Origin: Cercis canadensis | Taxonomy: Eukaryota > Streptophyta > Magnoliopsida > Fabales > Fabaceae | Length of the DNA: 64,000 bases | Assembly: GCA_003255065.1 (NCBI GenBank) | Contig: QAOA01007934.1 | Coordinates: forward strand, 1-64,000 | Direction: 5' to 3' | In this document: positions 23,856 through 36,344 of the stretch, piece after piece | How the letters are laid out: every line of letters begins with the position of its first letter | Position numbering within the stretch: the stretch's first letter is position 1 | Position numbers and translations under genes: made by a program | Notes under the pieces: model-generated | The model's database searches: none | What the model was told of the DNA's origin: nothing | Seen by the model: only the letters and a program-made list of their open reading frames with translations

Positions 23856-24839
23856 CACTACAAGAAAATAGGCATTTTTTCACGGACAAAATCCGTGAGA
23901 AAATGCCTAAAATTTCGTGAGAAACATGTTTTTCACGAATTTTGGGGCACAAAAAAAACCTGCTTAACAAACTAAATTTTTGATGGAATTTTGTTCCGTG
24001 AAAAAATTTTCACGGACTTACTTTTGGCGTGAGAATATTGACAAAATGTTTCTCATGGATTTTTGTCCATGAGAAATTCCTAAGTTTTTTTTTTTTGTTG
24101 ATTTCTTAAATCAATACTAAATAAATTACAAAAATTCAAAAAAAAAGTTAACAAAAAATCATACATTATTACATTTAAACAAACTTTATAAAATTTGATC
24201 TTAGCCTTTACACATTTTACAATCCAAAAGAAACTAACTCAAGCAGTGATTAATATAAGAAACTAACTCTAAACTAATAAAATTCCTCAACCCTAGAGTT
24301 AGAACAAAACAAAAAAGCCCAACAAAATAAACAAATGTAGAGAATTTTTCAGTTATTCTGCACTATAATTGATTTTTCATAGGATCTAGTACATAGTTGA
24401 CAAATTTGCCTTAAGCACAAGCTGCAATAATATGCTCCTAGTGCCTTTTTCGCAACTTCTCATTTGCCTTGTTGGTGCTTTTCCCTAGCTTCTCCTTGGG
24501 TAAGTGTCTACTTAGGACTACATATGAGCAACTGAGAATGGTCCACGAAAGCATATCCTAATCATATTAACAATATTTCACCAATAACATATCCTAAAAC
24601 TACAATCAAATTCATCCAAAAACAAAAACAAATTCACATTTAACTTAACCATAAGCACTTAAAATAGCCAGAACAACCATCTAAGACAGCCACTAATATT
24701 AAGATAAAACAGCCACCAAAAACAGAGTAAAACCACACTCAAAGCAAGTTGAAATAGCATCCAAAAACAGTCCTAAACAGTTCTAAAAGGAAGCCAAAAC
24801 AGCACTCGAAACATAGCTTTAACAAGTTCTTAAAAATAC

Positions 24840-25973
24840 CAAGGAACTAAATTTCGTTTCGATTCGACCGAAACGCACGAAATTTTTCAGTTTCGTGGGA
24901 GACTGACACGAAAAGCCAATTCAAAATGGAAATTCCACTGCTTCGATTGAAATGTTACAGTGTCAAGGAATTTCGACCGAAATGAAGAAATTTTGCTCTG
25001 TTTCGGCAAGAATATTGCAATGGAAGAGAAAGAAATAGATTGTAGGAAGAGAGAGAAACATATGGCAAGGAAGGAGAGAGAAACAGATGGCACGGGAAGA
25101 CTTGGAGCAACCCAAGTTTGCAAAAAACGAATCAAATATCCAGCATTACCATTACAACCCAGATTTTGCCACTCACTTACTCCACTTTAGAACCCAAAAT
25201 CAAGGCCAAATGCAGCATAGTAAATCGCCAAAACGAGCAGATGATAGAACCCAAAAGCAAGATGAGATTTTTACCTATAATCTCAACTGAGGAGCTTTTT
25301 AGGTGCTGAATGACAGGTTGGAGGCTTCGATTCCTCAAAAAATAAAAGCTTTTTTTGGCGGAATATGGCAACAGAGGCACGCAGCATACCCACAACGGAA
25401 TAGTCGAAAGACTGAAGAAGGAAGAGAGAGAAACAGATGGCAGGGCCCAAGCGCTGCACACCTCAATTCCTAGTGCCTCAACGTTGCCGACATAGAGCCT
25501 CACCGCCTCTGCCTTGCGTGAGTTACATAGTGCCAAGCTTTGAGAGTTCTATACTATTTAATTTTATATAATTTTATCATAATTAGAATCCTTTAAAATA
25601 AAAATAAAAATATTACTCAAAAATATTTGAAACTTAAAGTATAATATGTATTGTGTAATACTGTAATTTGAGATTTAGAGTATAATATGTATTTTATATT
25701 AAATTTTATATATGTCAAATGTTGTCAAAATTTATGGACATTGATTATATCAATGTTATTTGGTTAAAAATGTAGTTATTCAATAATATACTATCTAATT
25801 TTATATATCTCTATTAATATTATTATGTTAGAATTCTTTAAAATTGAAAAAAATTATTGCTTAAAATTCTTTAAAATGTTTCTTAAAAAAACTTCCGCTC
25901 CTATGAAGTTTCCGAAACATTTCCGTTTCCTAAGTGTTTGAAATAGTATCTCGAAACGAAATTTTATTCCTTG
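24840..25973. mobile_element. hAT-like non-autonomous element A1
   Basis: Starts CAAGGAACTAAATTTCG and ends ...CGAAATTTTATTCCTTG. A perfect 8-bp target duplication, aaaaatac, flanks it (24832-24839 and 25974-25981), as for hAT elements. About 200 bp at the left end and about 250 bp at the right end are shared, inverted, with the element at 41202-42453. The middle (about 25010-25560) is unrelated to that copy and GC-richer than the ends. Confidence 0.88.
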
Positions 25974-26482
25974 AAAAATACCAAGACAGCACTTGAAAAA
26001 TAGCTCTAACAAGTTCTAAAAAATAGCAAGGCAGCACTTAAAAAATAAGCTCTAACAAGTTCTAAAAAAAATACCAAAGCTGTACTTGAAACATAGCCCA
26101 AACAACCATCCAAAATACGTTATTAATCCCAACAAATCAGCCCCCAAAACACAACCATTTTCAAGATGAATAGTACATAATAATCTCCAAAACAGCCACT
26201 CAACATAGCAAAAATGATAACCAAAGATAGCCATGCAAATTAGCTCTAAACAATTTGTTAAAAATACTAGGACAGCTATGCCAATTGGTGACAAACCGTT
26301 TAAAAAAATACAACCAAGTCAAATAACGGGATAGAGTCTTAAAAAAACATAGAGCAACCCACAGCTCATTTCTCATGCTAGTATCTTATTTCAAAATATT
26401 CAGCTTATGATTTATTTAGATAAAATTTGTGCTTGCTTTCTCAAATGTCTAAAATTAGCAGCAAAGAACAAGAAAAATACAA

Positions 26483-26875
26483 GAGTAAAACCCCTGTTTA
26501 GTCCTTGAAAGATAGGTTCGGTGACAATTTAGTCCCCCAAAGATTTTTACCGACACTTTAGTCCTTGGAAGATGGTTCCATCGGCCATTTTAGTCCTCCG
26601 CTTGTGCCCGTGAAGTGAACTTAACAGAAAAGGCCACGTGGCCCGTTAACTGGTGATGTGTCCATCAAATGCTGAGCTGACATGCTTAAGTGGCAAATGG
26701 TGGGGCTGATGACTGGGATCAAGCTCAACAACATCGTTTTGAAGCTTCTGGTAAACACCCAAACGGCATCGTTTTCGGAGGAGACCTAAGCATTTCATCA
26801 CCTTTACCCAAACGGCGTCGTCTCATCGAGCCCTTCTTCATCAAACACATTGTCATGGAAGGAGAAACCACTTGC
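26483..26875 (+). repeat. MULE left terminal inverted repeat
   Basis: Matches the reverse complement of 34129-34458 through the 'tagtcc' blocks, 'gggatcaagctcaacaac' and 'accacttgc', with an extra stretch of about 60 bp near 26770-26830 (aaacggcgtcg duplication) absent from the right copy. Confidence 0.85.
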
Positions 26876-28967
26876 CCGGAATTTGAACCCTAAGCCCTTC
26901 TTCATCGTGAATTCTTGCATTCTTGTAACTGAGCAAGACCATTACCAAACGAAAATTCTTGCATTCCTGGAAGATTTCCCCAAATTGACAGCATCTCCGT
27001 AGCCCCCGAAATAGCCATTGACGCAGTGCGATTCTTGTAACAGTTGAGACTTTCTCTGTCACTGTACGCATTCCAATTCGTTGGAACTCATTGGTGGTGG
27101 AATCGCCTAAGCCCCATCTTTTAACCCAAAGCCCCAATATCGATCAAAGTCCCTTTCTCTCTCAGGTGTGTTCTTGTTCATAGAACTATTTGTTTACGGA
27201 CATACACATACTTCGGTGTGGTTGGCTTCTCTGTCATATTTTTGTCTTTCCTCTCGACAATAGGTAGTTTTCCTTACATATGAGTGATTTAATCTTTGTG
27301 TACTTATATTGTGTTCCTGATTGCGTGGTTGTGTACCAAACTTCTATTGTGGTCCAGGGGTTTTAATTTCTGATCCGAAAGTGGTGCATATTCTATTTTA
27401 TTGTCGGGTCTTTGTCTTGGTGGTCCACATGTTGTTGGTTTGAGACAGGAGTGGTATGTGCATGTGTTACGGTGGTCCACCTGTTCTATAATATTGCCAA
27501 AATCATTGTGATGGTCCCTGTAAAACCTTTGTGGGTAAAATTATCCTTTTTCTTTGTGTCTGTCTTTGGTGTTGCCATCTGTTTAGGGATTGAAATGAGG
27601 CTGGTTATATCGGTCAATTCGTATTTCCTACTCTAATTCTATAAGTGCAGCCACTTTCTAGCTTTCTTGTGAATTTAAATGTGGTATGTGCATGTGTTCC
27701 TTGATTAAGGTCAACGTTTGACTATTTGCTTTTTTTTTTTTCTTTTTTTTCTCTATTTTGTAGAGGTCACTCGTTGGAGGTAGACATATATTTGGTACTC
27801 AACTTGTATGTGACACAGTTGTTTGAATAAATAAGGTTAGTTCTTATTTGTTTTATTTTAGGCTTGGTATGTGCATGTCTTATGGTGGTCCACTTGAACA
27901 CATAATATTGCATAAATAGTTGCGGTGGTCCACTTGTTCTTTGTGGGGAAAAGCTACTTTATTCTTTGCTTCTCTTTATGGATTGTGTCACTGTTACATA
28001 GTTTATTTTACCCTTGCTCTTGCTTTGTCTGTTTCCTTCAGTTGTGGTTTTTTTATAGTTTAATGTTGGTTTCTTTTTCATGGGGTCTTGACACCTGTAG
28101 TTTGTGCATGTTTTTCAGGGTGTCAACTTAAAATTTGGTATGTGCATGTGGTTGTTGTGAACTTATAAATATGTAATTGTTGCTGTAGACTAATCCAAGT
28201 TGTCTATAGTGCCTATAGTGCAATTTTTTTTTTTATTGTTATGCAGACTAATGATAAGAGATTTAGATAATTTGCATGAGGTTAGAGTTTGAATTTCTGT
28301 ACCGTCAATTAACAAACAAACAAAAACCTGTCTCTAATCTCATTATTTTCCTGTCATTTTGTTACAACCAGGCACTAAATTCACCCAACATAGACAAGTG
28401 ATGTGAAATGTAGTACACTATAATACATAAGAGTTTCCCTCCTCAATAAGTTAGAGTAGATACATTGAATGCATATCAAGCTCTTTAAACTTGTAAATCC
28501 TATATCAATTTTCACGGTCATGGCATTATAGACTATTCTTTGTTGTGCATGTGGTTGTTTGTGCATGTAATGGCATTTGGTATGTGCCTCCGGACATCTT
28601 CCCCCTCTTATCTTGTTTATCAGTGACCATGTTGATTGTTTTTAGGTTCATTGCTGTTTCTGAAACCACTGTATATTTGTTGCACTAAATTAGTGTTTAT
28701 AGTACATTTGTTACTCCCTTGTTGTTTGCACCGAATGTCCTTCTAAATTTTTTATGGAGTAATGGTGGTTGTGGAACTTGCATAGATTGTACATAAAAGT
28801 TGTACAACTAGTATTTGCCACCTTGATTTTACTTTTAGGCCTGTAAGGTGAGGGTGCATGAATTTGAGGGTCGTGACAAACAAGTAATGGCCAGTTTCGA
28901 CATAAGTTACTAGTTATTGAAAATGTTGTTGTATTAAGTCATTGTTGTTTTTTTTTTTTTTTTCAGA

Positions 28968-31900
28968 ATGGACCGTTATGTAACCCTCGTTATGCACCAC
29001 GTTGGAAAATTTGTACGTCATCCAACGCTTACCCACGTCGATGGGGAAGAGGATGCATGGGATTGGGTAGACATTGACAAAGTCTCCATTCCAACAATCA
29101 CCCAGCTATTTTGTGAGCATGAGTATGACTGTTTCACAAGTTGTTGGTACTTGGTGCCTGGGTTAAAGCTTGAAGATGGGTTAAGACCCTTAAATGGTGA
29201 CATGGACGTTATAGGCATGTATGGTGCTGTTGAAGGAGTGGACGAGCTAAAGTTATATTTCCAGCACCCTGTCATTGAACATCCTGAAGTTGTTGAGCCA
29301 ATTCTGAGTTTACCTTATCATACACAACGGAGCAATATATGTGAAGATGTGGGGAACAATAACAGTGACAATGAGACAACAGGGCAGGATGTGTGTGCAG
29401 AGTCAGGGGGCAAACAGTGACGGTGATGCACAAATACAACAGACTGATGAAGACGATGATTACCTGTCCTATTTGAGCAAAAATGTGAGACAGGAGGAGC
29501 TGTACAGCAGTCCCCATGATGCAAGAGACCAGAGTGTAGTAAGCGGTGATGAGGAGCCTAATGTAGCTGAACATGAATGTGGTAGTGAGAACCAAAATCC
29601 AAGCGATAGTGAATCCGATGACTCAGATGAGGAAATGGAATCCAACGATGCATGTTTATATTACAGCGATGAGGAAGAACAACCCCCATACAAAGCACCA
29701 CCCATCGTTGATAGCTCGGATGAGGAAGACGTGCAGCAAGAAGTTGAGGGGGTCCACAAAACACCCATTTTTGGAGCGGGGACAAGTGCAAACCCTAGCC
29801 ATGCAACAAAAGTCAGTGGAAAAAAAAAAATAGAGATCCCCACCACATATTTATATGAACCCCTTTGATGGGCAGGGGTACGAAACGGAGGATGTACACA
29901 CTCCGGACAGCTCTGAAACTAAGGGTGGTAACTCTCAAGATGCTGAAGTTTTTCCACAGTATAATCTTAATTCTGAGTTCGGGCAGGTGAACCTTGAGCT
30001 TGGAATGGAATTTCCAACCTTGCAGGCCTTCAAGGAAGTAGTCAAAGATTATACAATTCACTTGGGCAGGCCTGTTGTGTGGGTGAAAAACGACAAGAAA
30101 ATGGCAAAGGCCAGATGCATAGATGGCTGCATGTGGGAGATTTTCTACTCCTTCAGCAATGTCACCCATAGCTTCCAGGTGAAGAAGTTCATCAAGACAC
30201 ACACCTACAGCAGAAAAATATCGAACAGGCAAGCAAACTCAAGGTGGCTCTCCCATAAGCTTCTAGAAGAAGTTAGGGGTTTTCCAAGCATGAAGTGTGT
30301 TGATGCTCAGAACTTAGTGAAGCGAAAGTATAATGTTAATGTTAATGACAAAACGATATTTAGGGCATTGAGAAAAGCAAGGAAAATGGTGGAGGGTACG
30401 GAGGCAAAACAATATGCTGCTCTATGGGATTACTGTGGTGAATTAAAACGAGTGGATCCTCGGGGGACTGTGCAATTGGCTGTTGATAGACCTCAAGGTG
30501 CTATAGTACCAAACTTTAACAGACTATACATATGTCTGGATGCTTGCAAAGAGGGTTTCAAAGCTGCATGTAGACCTTTAATAGGTCTAGATGGCTGCTT
30601 CCTTAAGGGTTACTATGGTGGTATATTGCTGGCTGCTGTTGCTCAAGATGGGAACAACTCATTCTGTCCAATAGCTTATGTTGTTGTAGATCTTGAGATG
30701 AAGGATACCTGGAGGTGGTTTTTGACAAGATTGCTTGAGGACTTGGTAAATGCTAGGGAACACGGCTGGAACTTCATTTCGGATCAGCAGAAGGTAACCC
30801 TCTATCTAATTCCATTGCAGCTAATATATATTCTATAATACCCTACATCCATCTTCACAGGTTAACATTTTTTTTTTTTCAAAATTGCTATAGGGTTTGG
30901 AGCCAGCACTTGCCGAGTTGTGTCCAACAGCTCCTCACAGGTCATGTGTAGTGCACATTTGGAAGAACTTTTGCAAGACTTGGAAAAGCAAGGAGCTCAG
31001 ATCAAGGGTGTTCTTGGCAGCAAAGTCAACTACCATGCAAGAGTTTGATAGGCATATGGCTCATATCAAGATGGTTGATGACGATGCTATAAATGGTTGA
31101 TGAGAAATGCCCCTGCTAGATGGGTTAGAGGAGCGTTCAACACTTATAGCAAGAACCAAGCCATCACTAGCAACATGTGCGAGCAGTTCAACAAAGAGAT
31201 CCAAAAATTCCGTTCCAAACCCATTATGACTATCCTTGAGGAAATCAGGTGTTATATTATGAGAACGAGAGGGGATATGCTTCTGAGGATCAAAAAATAC
31301 AAGAGTCAACTTGTGCTAATGGCGGTAAACTATCTTGAAACCGAGAAGAAACGAAGCAGCGAGTGGTGTCCATTGTGGGCTGGAGACCCTGCTGGGCATA
31401 AATATGAAGTCAGCAGGGGACCGACTGACAAGGTTGTATTTGATTTGTCAGCTCGTACATGCTCATGCAGAACTTGGGATCTCATAGGTATATCGTGCAG
31501 ATATGCGTGTGCAGCATTTGCATCTAACAATGAGGACCCAGACGGTGCAGTTAATGCTTGGTACCTAACAAGCACATGGGTGAAGGCTTATGAGCCATTT
31601 ATATAGCCACTGACAGGACAAGATTACTGGAAGAAGACAAACTTAGGCGATATTAATCCTCCTCCTCTCAAGAGACCAACGGGTAGGCCAAAGAAGAATC
31701 GAAGCAAAGTCAATGACGTACCGCAAGATTCGACCAGGCTGAAAAGGAAATATGGAGCCATTAAATGCTCTGAGTGTGGTGGGACAGGGCACAACACGAG
31801 GACTTGCAAGGGAGCGGAACCACGGAAGCGAGGGAAGAAAAGCAGGAGCCTAGCCACCCAGCCACATCAACAGGGACAGCTTCTAGTCAGTCAACCTTTA

Positions 31901-31973
31901 GATTTGCAAGCCCCACCACCTGCCCAAGAATCGCAAGCAGAATTACCACAAAGGAAGAAGAAGAAATCTTAGA
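28968..31973 (+). pseudogene. MULE (MuDR-type) transposase, decayed
   Basis: In order: an N-terminal domain (MDRYVTLVMHHVGKF..., 28968-29420), an acidic linker (29430-29850), the MuDR DNA-binding region (29855 to about 30400), the MULE transposase core (RPLIGLDGCFLKGYYGG with the first Asp, NFISDQQKG with the second, SNMCEQFNKEI with the Glu), the SWIM finger (about 31450-31520) and a CCHC knuckle CSECGGTGHNTRTC (about 31770). A GT-AG intron splits QQK/GLEP (30794-30893). Damage: frameshifts near 29400, at the A-run near 29830-29850 and at about 31090, and a TAG after YEPFI at 31603. The SWIM motif reads CSCRTW...CRYAC, with Tyr where His normally ligands zinc. The element is unlikely to make active transposase today. 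Confidence 0.9.
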
Positions 31974-32531
31974 GTAACTCTAAACATGTAAGTTAAAAGA
32001 CATCTAATTTGTTTATATTGATGTTATGAGCTGTTTGTATGTATTGCACGTTTTTTCCGTCTCTTATGAATATACTTGCATTTCTTGATAAGGATCAAGA
32101 CAACATAACAGGGTTGCAGCCAACAAAGAGACTGTGACGCTAGACATCATTCAAGCGGCAACTAGGGCTACCAGGAACAGGTTTTTAGAGTACCTTTCTG
32201 CTTAACCTTCAAGGAAGGGGAAAGAGAAACTGTTGACTGATGTGTGATTTCATGAGTTGAAGCAATGTGCAGCGAGTGGTGTCCATATTTTTGCTGGATT
32301 CTGCTTTTTTTTTGTGTTGTTATTGCTGCTGTTTTGTGCTGCTGTTGTAACAGCTGTCAAGTTGTAATCATTGACACTGTCACCGTTGTAAACACATTGT
32401 CAATTATTACTGTGCAAGTTTTTGTGGTCTATTTGTGGACCTTTAATTACACAACAAAACACAGGGACTTTACATAATAGGATTTACTTCCATTATATAA
32501 ATGTTCAACAGGTTTCAAATTTACAAGATGG

Positions 32532-33126
32532 TCACATCCATTTGGCAAGGAATAGTACAATGAACACCAAAACAATAAGCAAAGCATAAGCAATTCTCAA
32601 TTTCATAACTTCACTTTGAAGACCCTTAATTATCTTCTTTTGGAACTTTAACACTTGTTTATCATCTGTTGTGTAGGACCCTGGATTTCTAGGAACCACC
32701 CCTTCAGAGTTATCGACCCATTGAAAAAACCCACAACACAAGTCTTCATTCTGCATATACAGAGGCAAAATTTGTTAAAATACTAGAATGGGGAACTTGA
32801 AAATTTATACATTACCAACTAAATACTAGAATACTAGAATACACGTGTAAATTGAAATTAAATTCTACTCAAACCTTGTAACGTGGACAACACCAAAATG
32901 GGTGATTTGGGTTCTCCTTTGTCTTTGAAATAAGCATTATCACCCTCTTGTTACAACCGCATACATTAGGGGTACTATAGTCAGATGTGGCATATCCACT
33001 CCTTTTAAAGCTTGACCCACTGGAGCTACCTTGCTGGACATGTTGTCCATGGATTGGCGGTGTTAATGCTTCACCATCAATCATCACACCACGTCGTTTA
33101 GGGACTTCTTCATCCTCAATGATCAT
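32532..33126 (-). CDS. GRF-type zinc finger, coiled-coil, single-membrane-span protein in the MULE
   Basis: Two exons, 33126-32875 and 32750-32532, with a 124-bp GT-AG intron in phase 0, give an intact 156-residue frame. Residues 54-97 form a GRF zinc finger: CGC (56-58), NPNHPFWCC (C79/C80) and CCGFFQWVD (89-97). A charged, helix-prone stretch (about 112-136) and a C-terminal hydrophobic span (about 137-153) ending KWM follow. This is the layout of plant proteins annotated 'At4g04775-like'. GRF fingers bind nucleic acid in other proteins; the role here is unknown. It faces the transposase tail to tail inside the MULE, and unlike the transposase it has no stop or frameshift. It could be a transposon accessory protein or a captured host gene. 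Confidence 0.75.
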
Positions 33127-34128
33127 TTTTAGCAATAACTTTCACCTCAAACTACCACCAAAATAACCTGTTAAAAATATATGCTAGACCTATTACACCA
33201 TAAAAAAGGTATACGAATCTAATTAAAATTGTCTACCTATTTGTATAGCAAGCTATTTCAAATGAGTACAAAAACAATTTATTGGAAAACCTTTAACAAG
33301 TGATGAAATAAAATTGAGGTTGATACGTCGGGCACACAATCAAGGAAATATTTGAAATAGTTTCATATACCACAACAACTACCTTGGCACCAAATCAAAT
33401 CCCCAATTAAATTAACAAATTAATGAGCAATTTCAAGTAAAATTTGATATCACACTGGCCTAAAAAAATATGTGCCTTAACACAAGTGCACCACTTCTAC
33501 CAAGATAAGACTTCTGCTAAGCTATCGTGTTAAAAATCCCAAGTCAAATTTGCAATATGAAGGCTATCATGTTTATTGCATTTGTAAGGTAAACTACCCA
33601 TTGCATTTGTAATGTAACACATACCCAACAGAGTGTTAGTATTACTTTCTCTCCCACAAATATTACTATGAACAAAACCCCACATGCATTCAAAAAACCT
33701 GGTTAAGTAAATATAGGAGCTTACGGTTCCAATTTCGCAGGACAAAATATCCAGCAACAACGATTAACAACAAATGCCAATGGGTATAGTCAGACAGAAG
33801 GGGAAATCGCAACTACTATAGAAGTTACTACCGATTTGGGGGCTGCGGTTGCTCTCTGTCAATTTGGGGCAATCTTCAAAATAAATCCGGCGACAAATGG
33901 ATGGGCATTCCACTGTGCAAACTGGTCCGACTTTGGAGTTGCTGGGTATCTCCACGGAATTGACGATATGAAGATATGCGGAGTTGCTGGTTTGAAGACG
34001 CCAGATTTGGGTTCGATTTCGGACTTCACAGTTCAAGCACCTGGATTTCATTGTTGTTTTGGTGAAGAAGGACACGATGAAAGCTACAAATCGTGATGTC
34101 CTTGTCTGACTTAGGGTTCAATGTTCAA

Positions 34129-34458
34129 GCAAGTGGTTTCATAATTGTGTTTGAGGAAGAAGGACTTGATGAACTGGTTTGGGTGTTTACCAAAAGCTTC
34201 AAAACGACGTTGTTGAGCTTGATCCCAGTCATCAGCCCCACCATTTGCCACTTAAGCATGCCAGCTCAGCATTTGACGGACACATCACCAGTTAACAGGC
34301 AACGTGACCTTTTCTGTTAAGTTCACTTCACGGGCACAAGCGGAGGATTAAAATGGCCGACGGAACCATCTTCCAAGGACTAAAGTGTCGGTAAAAATCT
34401 TTGGGGGACTAAACTGTCACCGAACTTATCTTTCGAGGACCAAACAAGGATTTTATTC
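34129..34458 (-). repeat. MULE right terminal inverted repeat
   Basis: Inverted partner of 26483-26875. It ends ...GGATTTTATTC directly before the 9-bp duplication aaaatacaa. Confidence 0.88.
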
Positions 34459-35586
34459 AAAATACAATTTAGGCTCAATCATTCAAAATTACAAAAAATC
34501 TATCCAAAAAATCACAAAAAAATATAAAACTAAACTAATCATATCATACATTAAAAGCCCTAAAGAAATTCAACTAAAGAATTTAATATTATCCCTATTA
34601 CATAATTACTCCAAGAGTACATAAATTTCATAATCCATCAAAAAAATACCAAAAATTCATTAAACAACCTCAAACCAACCATACAACAAAACCCCTAAAC
34701 AAATTTAACAAAATAAAATCTACACATTGTCAATTTGGGCATCCCAATTTCGGATTCAACATAAACCCTAACCTAAACAACTAATTATGCCTCCAATTCA
34801 TAATTATGTAATTTAAGTACTTCTACAAATCATTATAACCTAAATCCACCAATTAAAACAAAATAATCAAAACAAAATAACCCAAATCAAAATGAAAATG
34901 GGGATTTGGGTATTTAAACACTTACCTCAAGAAGGAAGGATTAGCTCCATGCTTTGTAACGCCGAAGAAGCTTGCAACGCTGTCGGAAACTAAAGGGAGT
35001 TGCCGAAAATGAGAGGGAACTGCTGCAAAACAAGGCTTGGAGGGGGAGGGGAAGAGAGAATAGTGAAGAAGGGTGAAAAACTTAGTGAAATGAGAAAAGG
35101 AAATGGGGCTCGGATGGGATATAACATTACAAATTTCTCACGGACTTTCTCACGGATAATGAGCCATGAGAAATTTTAAAACCCAAATTTTAACTTTAGT
35201 GAAACGGTACATTTCGTTTCTCACGAAATTCTCACGGAAAAATCCATATTTCTCATGGAATTTCTCACGAAAAAACTTTTCAGTGAAAAAATTTCATAAG
35301 ATATTCAATTTTCTCGCGAATTTTCTTACGGGAAAAAATTTATGTGAGAAATTTTTGAGAAAATTGAATTCCTGATGGAATTTTCTCATGGAAAACTTTT
35401 CTATAAGAAAATCCATGAGAAATTCCTATTGAATGCTAATTCTTGAGAATTTCTCATGGAATTCTGTTCCGTAAGAAATTTCCATGAGAAATCGCGTATT
35501 TTTTTGTAGTGATAGAAAAAAGAAAAGGTAAAACTATCTAATTTACAAGCAAGTCTGACAACGCAAGAAGTTAAAGTGATGGCTAT

Positions 35587-36344
35587 TGTTAAATATTAAT
35601 CTAGAAAAGTCCATGAAAATATCTATTTTGTAAAATAGTAAAAATCAGAAAACACTAGAATACCATAGAATGCAAAGTCAAAGAAATGTGTAGAAGAATG
35701 AAGAATATGTAGAGGCAGTGAAAGGAGAGAAAAAATCATTTCAATATGCTGTAAAATTCAGAAAACTCTAAATAGAGTAAAGTCCGTTGAGTGAAGCCTA
35801 TAAATAGGCATGTGTACTTGAACTTGTAAGTAAGAAATACTAATCAATAAAGAATACAACTTTAGCAAATTAAGCCTTCACTTCTCTCTCCATTACTCAC
35901 GACCCATAAACACTGCCAGCGTATTCCATTAATTCCTAAACTAATTAAACTCCAAATACCAACAGTGTTATCAGAGCACAACTGGTCCAGCAAGCCACGC
36001 AAATATCCTCACAAATAAGCCACCATTAGGCCTAAATCCTATAATCCAGCCACCTTTAAGCTTAAAATATCTAAACCTTAATGCCATTTTGTCACCATAT
36101 ATCAACCCCTATGGCCTTCACATCATCTCCTAACTTATCTATTTTTAACTTTGCCCAAACATCAATCACAATATTTCAAGAAGATGATTATGATTTTTGG
36201 AGCATTCAAATGAAAACATTAATTGTTCATCTCCCAAGGCTTGTGGAATTTGGTAGAAAAAGGTTACCAAAGGCCAGAAAGTGAAGAAGAATTAGCAACT
36301 TGGGCTGAAGCAAAGAAAAAGGAGTATGAAGAAAACATGCAAAG
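35587..36344 (+). mobile_element. Ty1-copia retrotransposon 5' end: LTR and start of gag (broken)
   Basis: The probable LTR is 35587-35964 (TGTTAAATATTAA ... AATACCAACA), with a plausible 'ctataaatag' TATA box near 35800. After one base follows TGTTATCAGAGC, a one-mismatch form of the tRNA-Met primer site TGGTATCAGAGC. Gag begins near 36111 with an EDDYDFWSIQMKTLI motif (copia gag/UBN2 type) and shifts frame near 36240 to LWNLVEKGYQRPESEEEL. It continues to the insertion at 36345, resumes at 37090 and again at 39681. No protease, integrase, reverse transcriptase or 3' LTR is in the window. Confidence 0.85.

Larger units (their letters stand above)
26483..34458 (+). mobile_element. Complete MULE (Mutator-like element), 7976 bp, with two genes
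   Basis: Long terminal inverted repeats (26483 to about 26875 and about 34129-34458) begin GAGTAAAACCCC / GAATAAAATCCT. A perfect 9-bp target duplication, aaaatacaa, flanks it (26474-26482 and 34459-34467). It contains a MuDR-type transposase gene (28968-31973, plus strand, decayed) and a convergent GRF-zinc-finger/membrane gene (32532-33126, minus strand). The left 2.1 kb between the repeat and the transposase is non-coding leader or intron-like sequence with many T-runs. The element is inserted in CACTA element 1. Confidence 0.95.
23856..35511 (-). mobile_element. CACTA element 1, non-autonomous, holding nested hAT-like and MULE insertions
   Basis: Begins CACTACAAGAAAATAGGC and ends ...TTTTTTTGTAGTG, the classic CACTA termini. 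Subterminal arrays of 'tttctcacggaa' variants follow inward on both sides. The flanking trinucleotides are atg (left) and ata (right), a 3-bp duplication with one mismatch. By comparison with the copies at 37232-39677 and 55659-57374, it is inserted in reverse orientation. Subtracting the MULE with its duplication (7985 bp) and the hAT element with its duplication (1142 bp) leaves about 2.53 kb, close to the 2.45-kb copy at 37232. It encodes no transposase of its own. It holds imperfect repeats of 'tagctctaacaagttcta' near 24800 and 26000. Confidence 0.88.

Noticed and set aside
24840-25973. MULE-type element with 9-bp duplication
   Set aside because: The flanks fit best as a perfect 8-bp duplication with CAAGGAA/TTCCTTG ends, and the sister copy also shows 8 bp, so a hAT-like class is preferred.
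29018-29868. Minus-strand frames opposite the MULE transposase
   Set aside because: They are shadows of the acidic plus-strand coding region with no family resemblance.
23856-35511. An 11.7-kb autonomous CACTA element with its own transposase
   Set aside because: All transposase-like coding sequence lies inside the nested MULE; the CACTA remainder is about 2.5 kb and non-coding apart from a tiny frame.
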